NCBI GenBank assembly: GCA_002189035.1
Contig: NEEC01000007.1
Coordinates: forward strand, 186,001-250,000
DNA from: Utricularia gibba
Lineage: Eukaryota; Streptophyta; Magnoliopsida; Lamiales; Lentibulariaceae
Direction of reading: 5' to 3'
DNA: 64,000 bases
The stretch's first letter is position 1, and the number at the start of each line of letters is the position of its first letter. The notes below the pieces were generated by a model. The model had not been told where the DNA came from. It saw only the letters and a program-made list of their open reading frames with translations, and did no database searches. This document shows, piece after piece, positions 25,307 to 36,179 of this stretch. The position numbers and the translations under genes were made by a program.

Positions 25307-25769
25307 CTAAGCTGGTCGCGGCGGCGGAGCGGGCGATGGGTGGTTGTTGCGAAGCTGAGGAAGGAGGAGGACATCTGGATGATGTTCCATTGGTGGGCGT
25401 TCCACTTCATATGTAGTGAAATCTAGAGAATCAGCGGTTGGAATCAAATGTGCGTTCAGGATCAGACATCCAGATTTCCGGATTGGGCCCGACAAAAAAC
25501 CTTATCGGGCCTGCCTGGGATGGGATTACATTCCAACCACCCAGTAAAAAGGACCTTCGTAATTCCATTCCACTGTTGAATTTTCTTCAGACACCGCCAA
25601 ATGTGACACGCAGATGGCAGGGAATGGGACAAGAATATTTTTGTGTCTGTTTCTATGGATGTTGTCGGATCAAGAAAAAGCATTGAATTACATTTGTAGT
25701 CGACTCTACAAGGTATATATGAATGAATGTGTATGGTACCCAATACCCAGCCGTTTTCAACAGCTCAAG
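25307..25769. other. Gap between the Nudix-like and AAED1-like genes
   Basis: It holds the promoter of the Nudix-like gene and the 3' UTR of AAED1. A TTATCGGGCC/GGGCCC-type sequence lies near 25486-25511. No gene is seen. Confidence 0.4.
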
Positions 25770-27238
25770 TCAAGCCGCGGCAGCTTTGGAGCAGACATCA
25801 AATACATCTTCCAATGGGGCATGATCACCAGTACCTTCATCCTTTCTGGCGTATAGCAACTTCTTCCCTTTGAACACAAACATTCCTCCCTGTTCATTAG
25901 TAGCATCATTCATCAGGCGCTACAGTCTCACACTCAAAAAGTTGGGCTCTCCCCAGAACCCCACGAAGGGTAAGAGGTTTAACAAAAGAACCTGCTGCAG
26001 GACGCTGCTGACATCTTCTGGTGTAGCCTGAATGGTGTAGTTCTTAGAGGCTTCTCTAATTGCTTCCCCCGAGAAAATACTTTTACCTGAAATGGAGCTT
26101 ATGCTTCACACCGGATGCATTGTAACGAATTCAAAAGGCAGAGAACAAGCTTGAGATCTGGAAAAGCCTGTTGAGAGTAAGAAAGGGAAATGCGTACACT
26201 AGCGGAGTTGAAAAATGTGCGGCCAATACCATAATACAAGCCCAAGACATCATACGCCTGAAGTTTAAGAGGAGCAGCTGAACTTAGTAGTGCGCATTGT
26301 CATACACAAACAAAAATGTTAGTAGTACTGTCATTAATAACAGATATGAATGCAGAAGTTACCTTGCGTTCGGGGTCTGCATAGAGGGAATCCATTGGAA
26401 ATGGCAACTGTTCGAAAAATCATTTTAGCGCTAGCTCTAAAAGTTCAAGTGCGTATATATATGCCAACAGGTGCGGTAAGAAGCTAACATCATAAAACTT
26501 CAAAGCAAGTGAGGTTTTTTAACGATGGTGTTCATTGCTGGACGAAGCAGCTACAGAAAGAAGCACGGAGACAAAGGGAAATACCCTTTGAGCAAGAATT
26601 TGAGCTTTGTCGGGAGTACCAACACCAACTGCAACAAGCTTTACACCAATAGACTCAAATTTCTCCTTCGCTTCTCGAAGAGCTGTAGCGAATTCCCAAC
26701 TACAATACGGGAAGAGCAAAACAGCTCCAAGTTATCAGATATCTAGATTTTTCTATGAGCGGAAAATATGATAACTTACCAACAAATACAGCCAAAATGT
26801 CTCAAAAGTGCAACAACAGCAACCCCCTACGTGGATCAAGTTCAAATTGTGTTAGGTTTTCATGTCCCCAAATGGAATTATCCCCTCAAGATATGATGTT
26901 TAGTGTTTTAATCCAATTTTTGCTAAAGATGAAGAGAAAGGAATTACCTCCTCCTGATCCCAGAGGTCCTTAAAACTGACAGGCGCTCCAGCCGCTGTAA
27001 AAATATTAACTTCCCCTAAAACATCCGCAATTTCATCGGACACCACGGAGGCCGCTTCAGCTGCCGAAGAAGCTCTCATCAACACGTTCCTTCGACGGCA
27101 CCACTCGGATTCAGTAACAAAACTCATCGATTTCTTAGATGCTCCGACGGGTTTCAGAGCCATTTGTGGGTTTGGATGGTAGATTGAGGGGACAAAAGTA
27201 CCCGGTAAAGCAGAAGAAAGAATACGTAGAGACAACAT
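25770..27238 (-). CDS. Thioredoxin-like AAED1 / PRXL2 peroxiredoxin-like protein, probably chloroplastic
   Basis: Seven exons, all GT-AG and in phase, give 256 residues: 27238-26948, 26826-26780, 26699-26585, 26407-26363, 26257-26200, 26086-25992 and 25889-25770. An N-terminal Ser/Arg-rich stretch resembles a transit peptide. The thioredoxin-like fold follows, with the entry strand GVAVVALLRHFGC and a redox-type cluster GCICCWEFATAL at about residues 108-120. ESIGVKLVAVGVGTPDKAQ, FPMDSLYADPERKAYDVLGL and the C-terminal GGMFVFKGKKLLYARKDEGTGDHAP are typical of the AAED1/PRXL2 (AhpC-TSA_2) family. The first ATG in frame is 27238; earlier in-frame codons lack ATG. A role in plastid redox is inferred from family and N terminus. 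Confidence 0.9.
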
Positions 27239-27673
27239 TCTCGCTGTAGTTTCCGCTTCCAGAGCAGGCAAAATGATCAGCCGCAGTTACCGAACCTCGC
27301 TGAACTAGTGGTGGCGGGAGAATGGAGACTCGTGGCACAAAGCTGACTAAACGACGCCGTTTCCCTTCCGCGTCCCTTGTTTCCGGAAATTATATTCCGA
27401 CCCCATAACTTAGTCGTATTCACTTCAACACTACGCTCTGCGGAGACACGGGGAATGGTACGTAGGTGACAAAAATATTCAGACAAAAATATTTTTTGAC
27501 TGTAATGTTCAGACTAAGTAAAATATAAAAAAAATATTGATTAGTATAATAAACAACCTCAAGTTCTCCAGCTGCACATGAAACAGCACAAAGTGCAAGT
27601 ATCTCTGGGAATAAAACACTCCCTTGTTCAAGTAAGCTACACAAGTCAGCAAAGTACACAGAACAGCCCCTGA
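27239..27673. other. Gap between the AAED1-like and NAC genes
   Basis: It holds the AAED1 promoter and the NAC 3' UTR, with an AT-rich core near 27490-27550. No gene is seen. Confidence 0.45.
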
Positions 27674-29749
27674 TTACCGCAGAAAGGATGCCCAAAGAGC
27701 CACAACCAAGACACCGAGACTGAGGGACACAACAATGGCAGAAGATGCAAAAACCGAAATCTTTGGTGAGAATCGTTTGTAGTCGTTTGAGTCAGAGCTT
27801 GACTCGGAGACCCGGATATCAGCCTCATCAGGAGTTGATGATGAGGCCGTTGAATTAGACCATGGTTGTTCTTCACTTGGCTTATCACTATCCTCCTGCA
27901 GAGACCAAAGCAGCTGTAGTTTTATTATTCAGCCATTACCAAGAGAAATGGATGGAGTAGTTGAAAGGTAAATGGAACCTGAGTTGAACTTGAGCTCTTC
28001 ACTTCCTTGGGAGCTGAAAACTGTACTGGACCAACTTGAAGCTTCTTCTGCAGGCGAATTCTTCTAGGGGCGCTTCCTTGCGTGCCAGTGGTTCCGGGAT
28101 TGGACTGATTTGAAACCGTCCGAGACCTTATCTTAATCCCCGTGAAAGCTCCTTCCTCGGGAAACTGATTGTGAATAAAGTCAGCGGTGGATTCTGTCGG
28201 GAAAGGGGACTCCAGCTTGATTTCTTCCGCAATCATATCAGCAACCGGATTATGTTCGTTCTAGTGTATGATTAAGAAAATTATGTCAAGTTTTCACTGT
28301 ATGACCCAATAAATTCTAGAAAGCAGTTTATGAACCTCAAATTTTACCTGTTTTTGTGACACCTCACCATCAGAATCACAGCTAGAATTACTTTCCTTCA
28401 CTAATGGCTGAATATTCATCCCGTTAGGACTATCAAGAGCTGAAAAGGAGTACCTTCCATCAAAATTCAGCTGCTCGGGACTAGTTATAACTGAGTTCCA
28501 AAAATCACTGGCGCCAGCATCATTTGTTGACGGATAGTTGCATAGGTCCCCAGGAAAACCTTCACAAAGGTATGAGCTTCGCAGTTCTGACTCCACCTGA
28601 GTGTGAAGTGGAGAAAATAATTTCCAGTCTGAAGAATAATCCATTGTGGAGCCCATACGCTCCCGTAAAAAATCCAGATCTGCATCAAGCTATTGGAAAA
28701 TGGAAAAAATCAGAACTGTTATAAAGCAAGGACACACTGTAGAGTAATCAACATCTAGAATGAATAAAATGTGAATGGAAAACAACTTCTTTACTCACAG
28801 AGGCATATATCGAATCAGTAGACTCCATCTCGTCGCTTTTGCCGCTGTAGCTCTGTAAATCAGTAGGTACATGAGCATACACCACTGATTTCTGAGACCT
28901 TGAATTTGTATGGTTTTCCACAGAAGTCTGCTTTTCATCTGGGGCCGCACTAACTGGGGTTACGGAATCCGAATGTTCTTCTTCAGCAGAAGACTTCAGC
29001 ACAGCAGGCGAAGAGAAAATATCCCCATCTTCTGTGAGCGTGATCTCGTCTTTGTTATCCTGTGTTCTCTCCGTCTTTTTGAACAAACGGCAGAGCACAA
29101 AACCACTCTACAAGATAAAAGACAATAGGAATAACCATTATGAAAATAACCAACTTCCCTCTACAAAAAAAGTTACCCAGATCAACCAAAATGGGAAGCC
29201 CACCTGGCCGGGATGAGTACCATCGAGGGCTTTGTCAATAGCTCGATACTCATGTATCACCCAATTTGTCCTCTTTCCCTCAGGGGCACGTCCAGTGTAG
29301 AAAACAAGAGTCTTTTTCATCCCAATCTTGGAACCCCTCTTCGACACTATAGTCCTGTCTTTACCAGTGGCCTTCCAATAACCTTTTTCCGTTGCCCTGT
29401 TCAATCTCTGCCCATTCTGATATTTTCGATCCTTCGGACAGAAGAAGAACCACTCATTGTCGATAGACTCTATAGCAGAAAGAGCTGCAGAAACAGTGAA
29501 ATATTACTTCCATTCCCAAGAAAACCCAAGAAATTTTCCCGTTCAGGAAAAAAAGATGTGCGTAAGACATTCGCGAAGATTACCTGGCAAATCCCAAGGC
29601 TCCTGTTTACAAACATCAATTTCACGAATAGCACTGACTTCTTTGTCATGGCCCCTAATCTTGAGACTGAGGTAGTGATTAACAAGCTCCTCATCCGTAG
29701 GCCGAAATCGGTAACCCACCGGCAAATCATCAGCCGTAAGCACTGCCAT
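27674..29749 (-). CDS. Membrane-tethered NAC transcription factor (NTL type)
   Basis: Six exons in phase give 533 residues: 29749-29584, 29484-29204, 29107-28799, 28689-28348, 28260-27979 and 27895-27674. The NAC domain (about residues 9-158) holds all five subdomains: [62 protein letters not shown], and VIHEY followed by [10 protein letters not shown] long acidic/Ser-rich activation region follows. The C terminus ends in one hydrophobic helix (about 508-530, [20 protein letters not shown]) just before the stop, preceded by basic residues. This layout is that of NAC-with-transmembrane-motif factors, which stay at the ER or plasma membrane until proteolysis releases them to the nucleus under stress. 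Confidence 0.95.
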
Positions 29750-31091
29750 ACCTCAACCCACTTCAACCAACAAACCAAAATACGCGAAATCTGGTGCACT
29801 GAAATAAGAAAGAATCGCAAAATCCCAAGGTGAAGAAACCCTAAGCGAAGGGAGGGGGATGAAGATACTGGGAAATTCAGTGGGTCAGCAGCAAGCAGCC
29901 TGGTGTAACTTTCAGACAAGTCACACGCGCTGTACAATCTCGACGCGTGTCCTCCGCGTTCACCCGCCTTCTACGTAATTTCCTCAAATCAGGAAACTAC
30001 TTTCCCCTCATCCATTCCCCCACGCCATTTAATTACATAAATGGGCCGGATGGTTAACAAGAACTTGATAAGTGAGCCCCACAAGTCCATTACTACGAAT
30101 ATCCTTTTCTAGGCCCACTATGATTTTCCGAAAGTATTTTTCTAAAAATATTTCTAAGGTTGAAATGGGAAAGGGTTGAGACTTTGTTTAGGAGTATTAT
30201 TTAGAAAATTGGTTATTGGTACATATTATCCTATTAAGTTAAAAATTTATATTAAGAATAATCATTTTTCTTATATAATGATGAAATGATGATCAAAATT
30301 TTAATTCTCCCTTATTTCGATATCTTTTGTTTGTTTTTAAAAAAGCACTTCAAAATAATCATATTTGAAAACAAATAGAAACCATCAAATCAAGAAGGGT
30401 ATTTCAAAAAGTGTCACCTTATAATATAAAATGATCATATTTTTAAATGAGCTCTAACCAAGAACACCAATTCTATAAATAATGTATGATCATGGGAGGC
30501 TGTGCTTGTATGATATGCTGGGCTCCACTGATCGCTGCCGGAGAAGCGAAGGCAGCAGTTGCAGAGACGATGCCAAGCGCTTGGAGTCGCGTTGGAAGGT
30601 GAAAAAGCATTGATCTCGGACCACCTTGCTTTCTGTTTTGCCTTTAAGAAAGTAATGTTGGTAATGAAAGTGGAGAGGTCAAATGATAATACGAATGAAA
30701 TGTAGGGTTCTCTTACATCACTCGTTATTCACGTTTTCCTCCCTAACGACAGAAACTACTGATCAGTAGAATCCTTCAATTGTCTCTATATATATTCCCC
30801 CACTCCGCCTTTTTGTCTTACGATTTTGAGTGCTGGGGAGGGGTGGGAGTGGGGGATCCGGCTCTGTGGTAAGTGACTTCTGTTCTTGAACTTCCGTATT
30901 GACTTTTCCATGTGGAAATTGTTTTCGAATTATGGGGTTTCCTTGACAACACGCTTTTCTCTTTTGAAAATCTGCCCTTTATGTAGGGTCTGATTTCTTG
31001 CTTTTTTGTTTGTATAATTCCCATGTTTTTTGGGGGCATGCAGAAAAACGTAAGACTGTCTTTGTCTTTGACGGTTCCCTTGACAGAAGAA
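29750..31091. other. Divergent intergenic region between the NAC and Cys/His-rich genes
   Basis: It holds the NAC 5' UTR and promoter (29750-29960), an AT-rich stretch (30120-30480) and the leader of the next gene. The leader has a possible 5' UTR intron: donor GTG|GTAAGT near 30869 and an acceptor either at GCATGCAG (31042) or TTGACAG (31086). A 38-codon frame at 30485 is probably chance. Confidence 0.5.
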
Positions 31092-31529
31092 ATGGAGGTA
31101 TTTGGGACAAACATGGTAGTTGCTCCTACCAATGTTATTTACTTGTCTAGTGTTACTGGCCAAGACGGGCCTAATCCTGTCCACAAGTGTGACTGGAAAT
31201 GCCAAAACGAGAATATATTTGGAAACATGTATCTTTGCAAGCTAACTGGTTTTAATCACATTTGTGACAGTAACTGTAACCAGAGAATTTTGTATGACAA
31301 TCATACCTGCGTTTGCAGAGTGAGCAAAAAGTTTTTTCCACTAACCCCAGTTGAACGACAAGCTGTGAAAGGTGTTCGCAGGAAGCTTGAGACCGAGAGT
31401 TGCCCACAAGAGAGTTGTTCTTTTAAACGCGGAAGGGATGCTCGTTCTCACCTTTCACTGTTTCAGAGCTCATTCACATCCACTGCTCCCATATGCAGTC
31501 AAATTGTGGACGGCATGGATATGAGCTAG
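31092..31529 (+). CDS. Small Cys/His-rich plant protein, putative zinc-binding, function unknown
   Basis: The product is 145 residues from one exon. The ATG at 31092 is chosen because acceptor-like sequence (CCTTGACAG) lies a few bases upstream and the frame before it is probably UTR or intron. The central part has a regular metal-ligand pattern: CDWKC (CX3C), MYLCKLTGFNHICDSNCNQR (C, then HXCX3C) and HTCVCRVSKKFF (CXC), about residues 34-80. A basic segment TPVERQAVKGVRRKLETE follows. The spacing suggests a compact zinc-binding unit. I recall similar proteins in other plants as uncharacterised, and I cannot name a family with confidence. A Ser/Pro-poor, weakly structured tail ends the protein. 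Confidence 0.7.
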   Translation: MEVFGTNMVVAPTNVIYLSSVTGQDGPNPVHKCDWKCQNENIFGNMYLCKLTGFNHICDSNCNQRILYDNHTCVCRVSKKFFPLTPVERQAVKGVRRKLETESCPQESCSFKRGRDARSHLSLFQSSFTSTAPICSQIVDGMDMS

Positions 31530-33257
31530 GCGTTCTGACCACGAAATGTGCATCCATCACTGTCCTTTTCCCTTCAACCTGTTTTGTTCTAGGATAGCTG
31601 AAGTGCTCAAGACATTATTAGTATCCATGTTGCAGTTACCCTTTTTTTTTTTTTCTGTGGTGCTTCTGACGTTATCTGCTGGAACTATGTTGAACTTTAT
31701 GTTCTGTACCCATTAGTTAATGAGCATTACTCAGCAGCTTATCACTTCTTGAACTATGGTGCCATACTGGGCTCTGGAATGTTATTCAGTGGCCATTTGT
31801 CTGTATCTTTTTCCTTGGACTTGTTAGGGTGTCTCACTGTATATCTGAAAAAGTTTAACTAGGTTCAGGTTGATGAAGACATTGTTTGATTTGTTATTCC
31901 GCTTTTTTTTTTTCTTTTCCTTCAAGCTCGTTTGCTAAACTATTTCATTTTACAGGAGCTGAAGCAAATGTAGTGTTCAGGAGAGTCCGTCAATTTTCTG
32001 TTTTTTCCCACCTATGCTGATATGTTATCCAACACGCAACTTGTACTTGATACTTTGGCTGCGTTAAGTGATATACTTCTTTGTTGGCAGAGAAAGTGTT
32101 ATCATTGGACTATTTCTACTTCAGAAGAATACGCCGGCGCCATGTATGGGCGATTTCCAAGCAAGCAATGCTCCTTGCCTGCCTCAGCCAAACCATTTTC
32201 TGCTGAAAGATAAAGGTACTTCTGCTGGCTAGAAAAAAGAACTTTTGTTGAAGTACTTGACGACAAGCATTCTATGGCGAGTGCAGTTTTCTCATTAAAA
32301 GCTAATCAGCAGGGGCAGTTGATCCATACCTGGAAGGATAAATAATGTGAGTAGAAACTAAACTCTGCATTTGCCAGGCGTAAAAGCCCTGGCTGCACCG
32401 CACCTGTTTGCTCCCCGGCGTGCTGCCTGCACTTGGTGAGGTGAAGCTCAACCGGGAAGGCTGAGCTCGCCAGCTGACCGGCCGGAAGATCCTTCTCCAT
32501 TCTGTGTAGATGGTGGACAATGTTGATCCTCCCATCTGTTCACAGTTCACGGAAATGGTGAACTTAGTGCCAAAAATAGAAGGGTTTGTTGCGAGTATAG
32601 AACTATAGATGCTAACAAACATTGATTGTGGAAGAAATGTGGCTGCTGACTTCAGTAAAATTTTCTCTGCATTTTGATTTTTCTAAAGAGGAATATTTCT
32701 TAAAATTCAAATATTATAGAGAAAAATAATTCAGAATAAAGGACTAAAATGGTTTCTGGAAATATACAATCTGAAATGGAATATTGGAATCTTGATCCCT
32801 CTCTGTCGCCCCGTCACTGCCAGCAGAAGACGCAATCCTTCTCTCTCCATAAAATGGAATCTGTATCCCACGCTTGATTCTGCATGTGCTCATGTTGCAG
32901 CCCAATCGGGAAGTGTTCTTGTGTTAAATTCAGCGCCAAAGTTTGCGGTTTTATCGTGACAGATTTCGTTGGTTTTGCTGCGGTGAATCTTTGTTCTTTT
33001 TCGGTATTTTCGCGTTTAGTTTGTTTGTGGAGCACCAGATTTTGATTCAGTCGATATGGGTATGCTCAATTAGGAGCTCCTTTGCCGCCTCGCTGTTTCA
33101 AATACCGTTGTTTGAATCTGGGAATGAAGATTGTGTATTCTTTCTTCCGTGTAAGTATGTCATCGTGAAAACAGGTCATAAGGGTTTCACTTACGGCCAG
33201 AGATTAGGTCTCCAAGGGGGGATAATTTGGGGGGTACCTGTTTCTTTGAAAAAAAAA
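31530..33257. other. 3' flank of the Cys/His gene and upstream region of ATG13
   Basis: The first 700 bases look like a long 3' UTR with poly-T tracts (31640-31652, 31904-31913) and possible 3' splice signals. A GC-richer island with a 106-codon minus-strand frame lies at 32302-32622 (see findings). ATG13 5' UTR sequence runs to 33257; the frame is open upstream of its ATG but lacks a better start. Confidence 0.45.
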
Positions 33258-35237
33258 ATGGATTTGCATATTGAGCAAATTCTCAATCAGTTTCTGCTTA
33301 AAAGCTTACACATTATACTGGATTCAAGAGTTCCCTCTGACCGGCCGTCGAACAGGTCTGGAAGTGTGAAAAAGAGTGACAAATGGTTTAACCTGGTGTT
33401 AGGGGACCGTCCTGTGGGTATGGAAAGCTTAAGCATATGGAACAGAAGTTCGATGGAACCTATGATTGTTGATATCATTATTGTCCAAGGATCACGAGGC
33501 CTTTCACCAGACAGTCGTGGTTCACGTACTGGAACAGGCACTGAGACTGTGGTCGAGAGATGGACGGTTCAGTATGAGTGTCAAAGATCGAATCTTCAAT
33601 ATGGTGATGTGTCTTACAAGAAGACATACAAGAAGGCAATCGTATTACTAAGGTCCGTTTTTTCCATGTTGAGGCTACTTCCGGCATACAAGGCTTTTCG
33701 TAAACTTAACTCATTGAAGCAGATTTGTGATTTTGATATCAGTTACAAAGTATGTTCATTTAGCTCTCCCTTTTCAAGGAAAGAGGAAGAAGCAATGAAG
33801 AAATACACTTTCTTTCCTGTTAACGCACATCAAGGCCATCTTTCTGTATCTGTGGTTTATCGGGAAAATCTTTCCGATTTCAAGCTAGACTCTTTTGTAT
33901 CCTTCCCGCCTGAGATCATTACTGACTATGTTGGTAGCCCTCTAGCAGACCCAATGAGGGCATTCCCTTGCACTCCATCCACAAGGGCTTGTCCCACATC
34001 TGTCCCCATTAGAGGGAGGCAGCATTCCTCATCACGCCAAAGGCCTCATAGCTGGAGCAGTGGTCTCCATAGGGATGTTTCTTTACAGAGGGAGCAGGCA
34101 TTTGGTGGATATCCACCATTATTTAACTCACCATATGAATATTCTCCATCGTCTACTGAAGTATACCCATATAGGAATCAACATGAAAGGTCCCCAGGTC
34201 ATCATAAAAGGGAGTCTGATGACTTTCTTTCACCTCCGTTCTCACCATCACCTTCTCCATCCCCTCCTACACACTTCTCCGGAGGAAACCCTTCCCAGAG
34301 TCGTCTGAATTCAGAAACTGCACCCATGAGCATTCCTCACTCTATGTTGGCCAGAAGTCCAAGATACCTTTCACCAAATTCTCCTGATCCAAATAGGCAC
34401 TCTCTGCCACCTTTATCTCCAAGACACACCAAATTTTATTCGTCATCAAATGAATCACCGTCAGGTATCAAAACAATTAGGAGACTGGATTCCCTCAGAG
34501 CTGGAGAATCAAGTTCGGGGTCTATGCATGCTAGTCAAAAGGTAGAGATTTCTTCATAAATTTGCAGTGAATTTCGACTGGCTTGACTCTTGGTTGATCG
34601 TATTTCCTAGGTGAATCATGATGCAAGAGACGACTCTGGGAGGTTTTCTAGTCTACCCTCTTTCAGTAGTTCACCACATGCTGCATTCTCTCAGAGTTCT
34701 AGCAGGGTATCTTTTCAGGATGACATGGGAGATTGTGATTTCTCATGTCCATTTATTGTTGATGACGTGGATCCACCTGATAGCCTTGCATGGTAATAGC
34801 TAATGCCACATGAACATACCAATTTCTTGAGAAATCCACCATTCTTCTTTTAACTATTATCTGAAATGTGTGTTTCCCGGCCCCTAATCATGTTTTCTGG
34901 TGAAAACAGCTTTGGCAGTTTTGGAGGAAACAATCCCGAAGTTTCTTCTCGAACCTCCTTAACAACGAAGAAATCACAGGATGCAGCAGTTGGTGCTCTC
35001 GTTCACATGCTGCAAACAGCTCCACCTCTTTGCCATGATTCTAGTTACCACACCCCCCACTCCTCCATAATCCAACATGATGGAGACAGCATTGGTGGAA
35101 GCGCTAGCGAATTCTTTAAGCCTCGGAAAACATCGGATGCCCTTGAAGAGCTAAAAGCTTACAAAGAAATGAAAGATATGCTACTTTCAAAAAGCGCAGC
35201 AGCCCATTTTCCAGGTAAAGAAAAATCCAAGTCCTGA
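33258..35237 (+). CDS. ATG13: Autophagy-related protein 13
   Basis: This regulatory subunit of the ATG1 kinase complex starts autophagosome formation and is a target of TOR. Three exons in phase give 597 residues: 33258-34541, 34611-34792 and 34910-35237. The N-terminal HORMA domain (about 1-245) is recognisable by LHIEQILNQFLLKSLHIILD, VVERWTVQYE, YKKTYKKAIVLLRSVFSMLR and FDISYKVCSFSSPF. A long Ser/Pro/His-rich disordered region with many SP sites follows, as expected for a phosphoregulated scaffold. The C-terminal exon holds SQDAAVGALVHMLQTAPPL. The ATG at 33258 starts the conserved MDLHIEQ; the open frame upstream has no family match and is treated as 5' UTR. Confidence 0.95.
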
Positions 35238-36179
35238 CATTTTGTGTCGTTCTTATTCTTAGAGTGATGTTACCGTCATTGTGTACATAATCATTGTTCG
35301 AAGGATTTGGGATGTCCCTCTTTGATCCATCCTCATCTGTGTTGTACATGAAACCAGTGAATGTTAAGGACTGTAGGCTAGTTCAGCCCTGTCAACATGC
35401 TAGCTTTTGAATACTACAGTGCCATTTTGAGTTCAAGAGCAGCAGCATGAACCTCGATCTGTAGAAGAGAAGCCTTCATGGTTTCTGTCTTTTTTTTTTT
35501 TGTCATGCGTGCGGACTTGGCGCTGGTTGAGACCAGGAGTGACTGAGAGAGAGCATGCAGGTGTCTTGTCCAGGCCACGCCCACATCTCTGCAGTGTGGA
35601 GATGGCGGAATCAGCTTGTCCCAAAACAATCAATGGGAGTCATCAGGGAAAAGCGGTTGTATGACAAAAAAAAGATGGCTGAATCAGCTTGTCCAGGCCA
35701 CGCCCACATCTCTGCATGTGTCTTTTTTGCCTCATTTCATATAATTAATATTCATAAGGGAAAAGCGGTTGTATGAAGGAATTAAAAAAAAGATAAGTAA
35801 TGATTTATTAATATTTGATCTTAAACTTGATGACCAGATAACGCTGGGAAATGAAATAAAAGTATTTTATTTGATTAAAAAATTTCCGGTTCAGCTCCTC
35901 GCAGCGCAGTTTCTAGAGGAAGTAAATAAAGCTCAAGAGGGAAAGAGCAAGACGACGAACAAAAGGGAATTCTTCCGACTCCCTTCCGAATATCTCTCAC
36001 TTCCTCAGCGAAGGAATCCTATTCTGTCATGGTCCCATGAGTATCCCTCGGAATTCTTCTTTTTTTCATTGGAGGAACATTGGGGAATCCTGGCTGTGTT
36101 CGATCCGCTTGTGCGCGTTTTGATCTGGAATTTCAGATTAGGAGTATAACGCTGGGGGATTTTGGAAGGGTCGGTAGCC
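35238..36179. other. Gap between ATG13 and SEC with local duplications
   Basis: It holds the ATG13 3' UTR, a cluster of direct repeats (35565-35776, listed separately) and the SEC 5' UTR. No gene is seen. Confidence 0.55.
35565..35776. repeat. Partial tandem duplication of about 115-125 bp
   Basis: Three sequence blocks occur twice in this stretch. A perfect 29-mer beginning cttgtccaggccacgccca lies at 35565-35593 and 35688-35716. A 21-mer with one mismatch around gaatcagcttgtcc lies at 35601-35621 and 35674-35694. A perfect 19-mer gggaaaagcggttgtatga lies at 35646-35664 and 35758-35776. The copy offsets are 123, 73 and 112 bases, so the duplication has since been rearranged. Confidence 0.85.

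Noticed and set aside
30485-30601. A 38-codon frame with a Cys-rich start upstream of the Cys/His gene
   Set aside because: It has no homology I know and such frames are expected by chance. It could at most be an upstream ORF of the next gene.
32943-33257. A 105-codon in-frame extension upstream of the ATG13 start
   Set aside because: ATG13 proteins start at the conserved MDLHIEQ-type sequence. The extension has no family match and begins without a supported start, so it is taken as 5' UTR.
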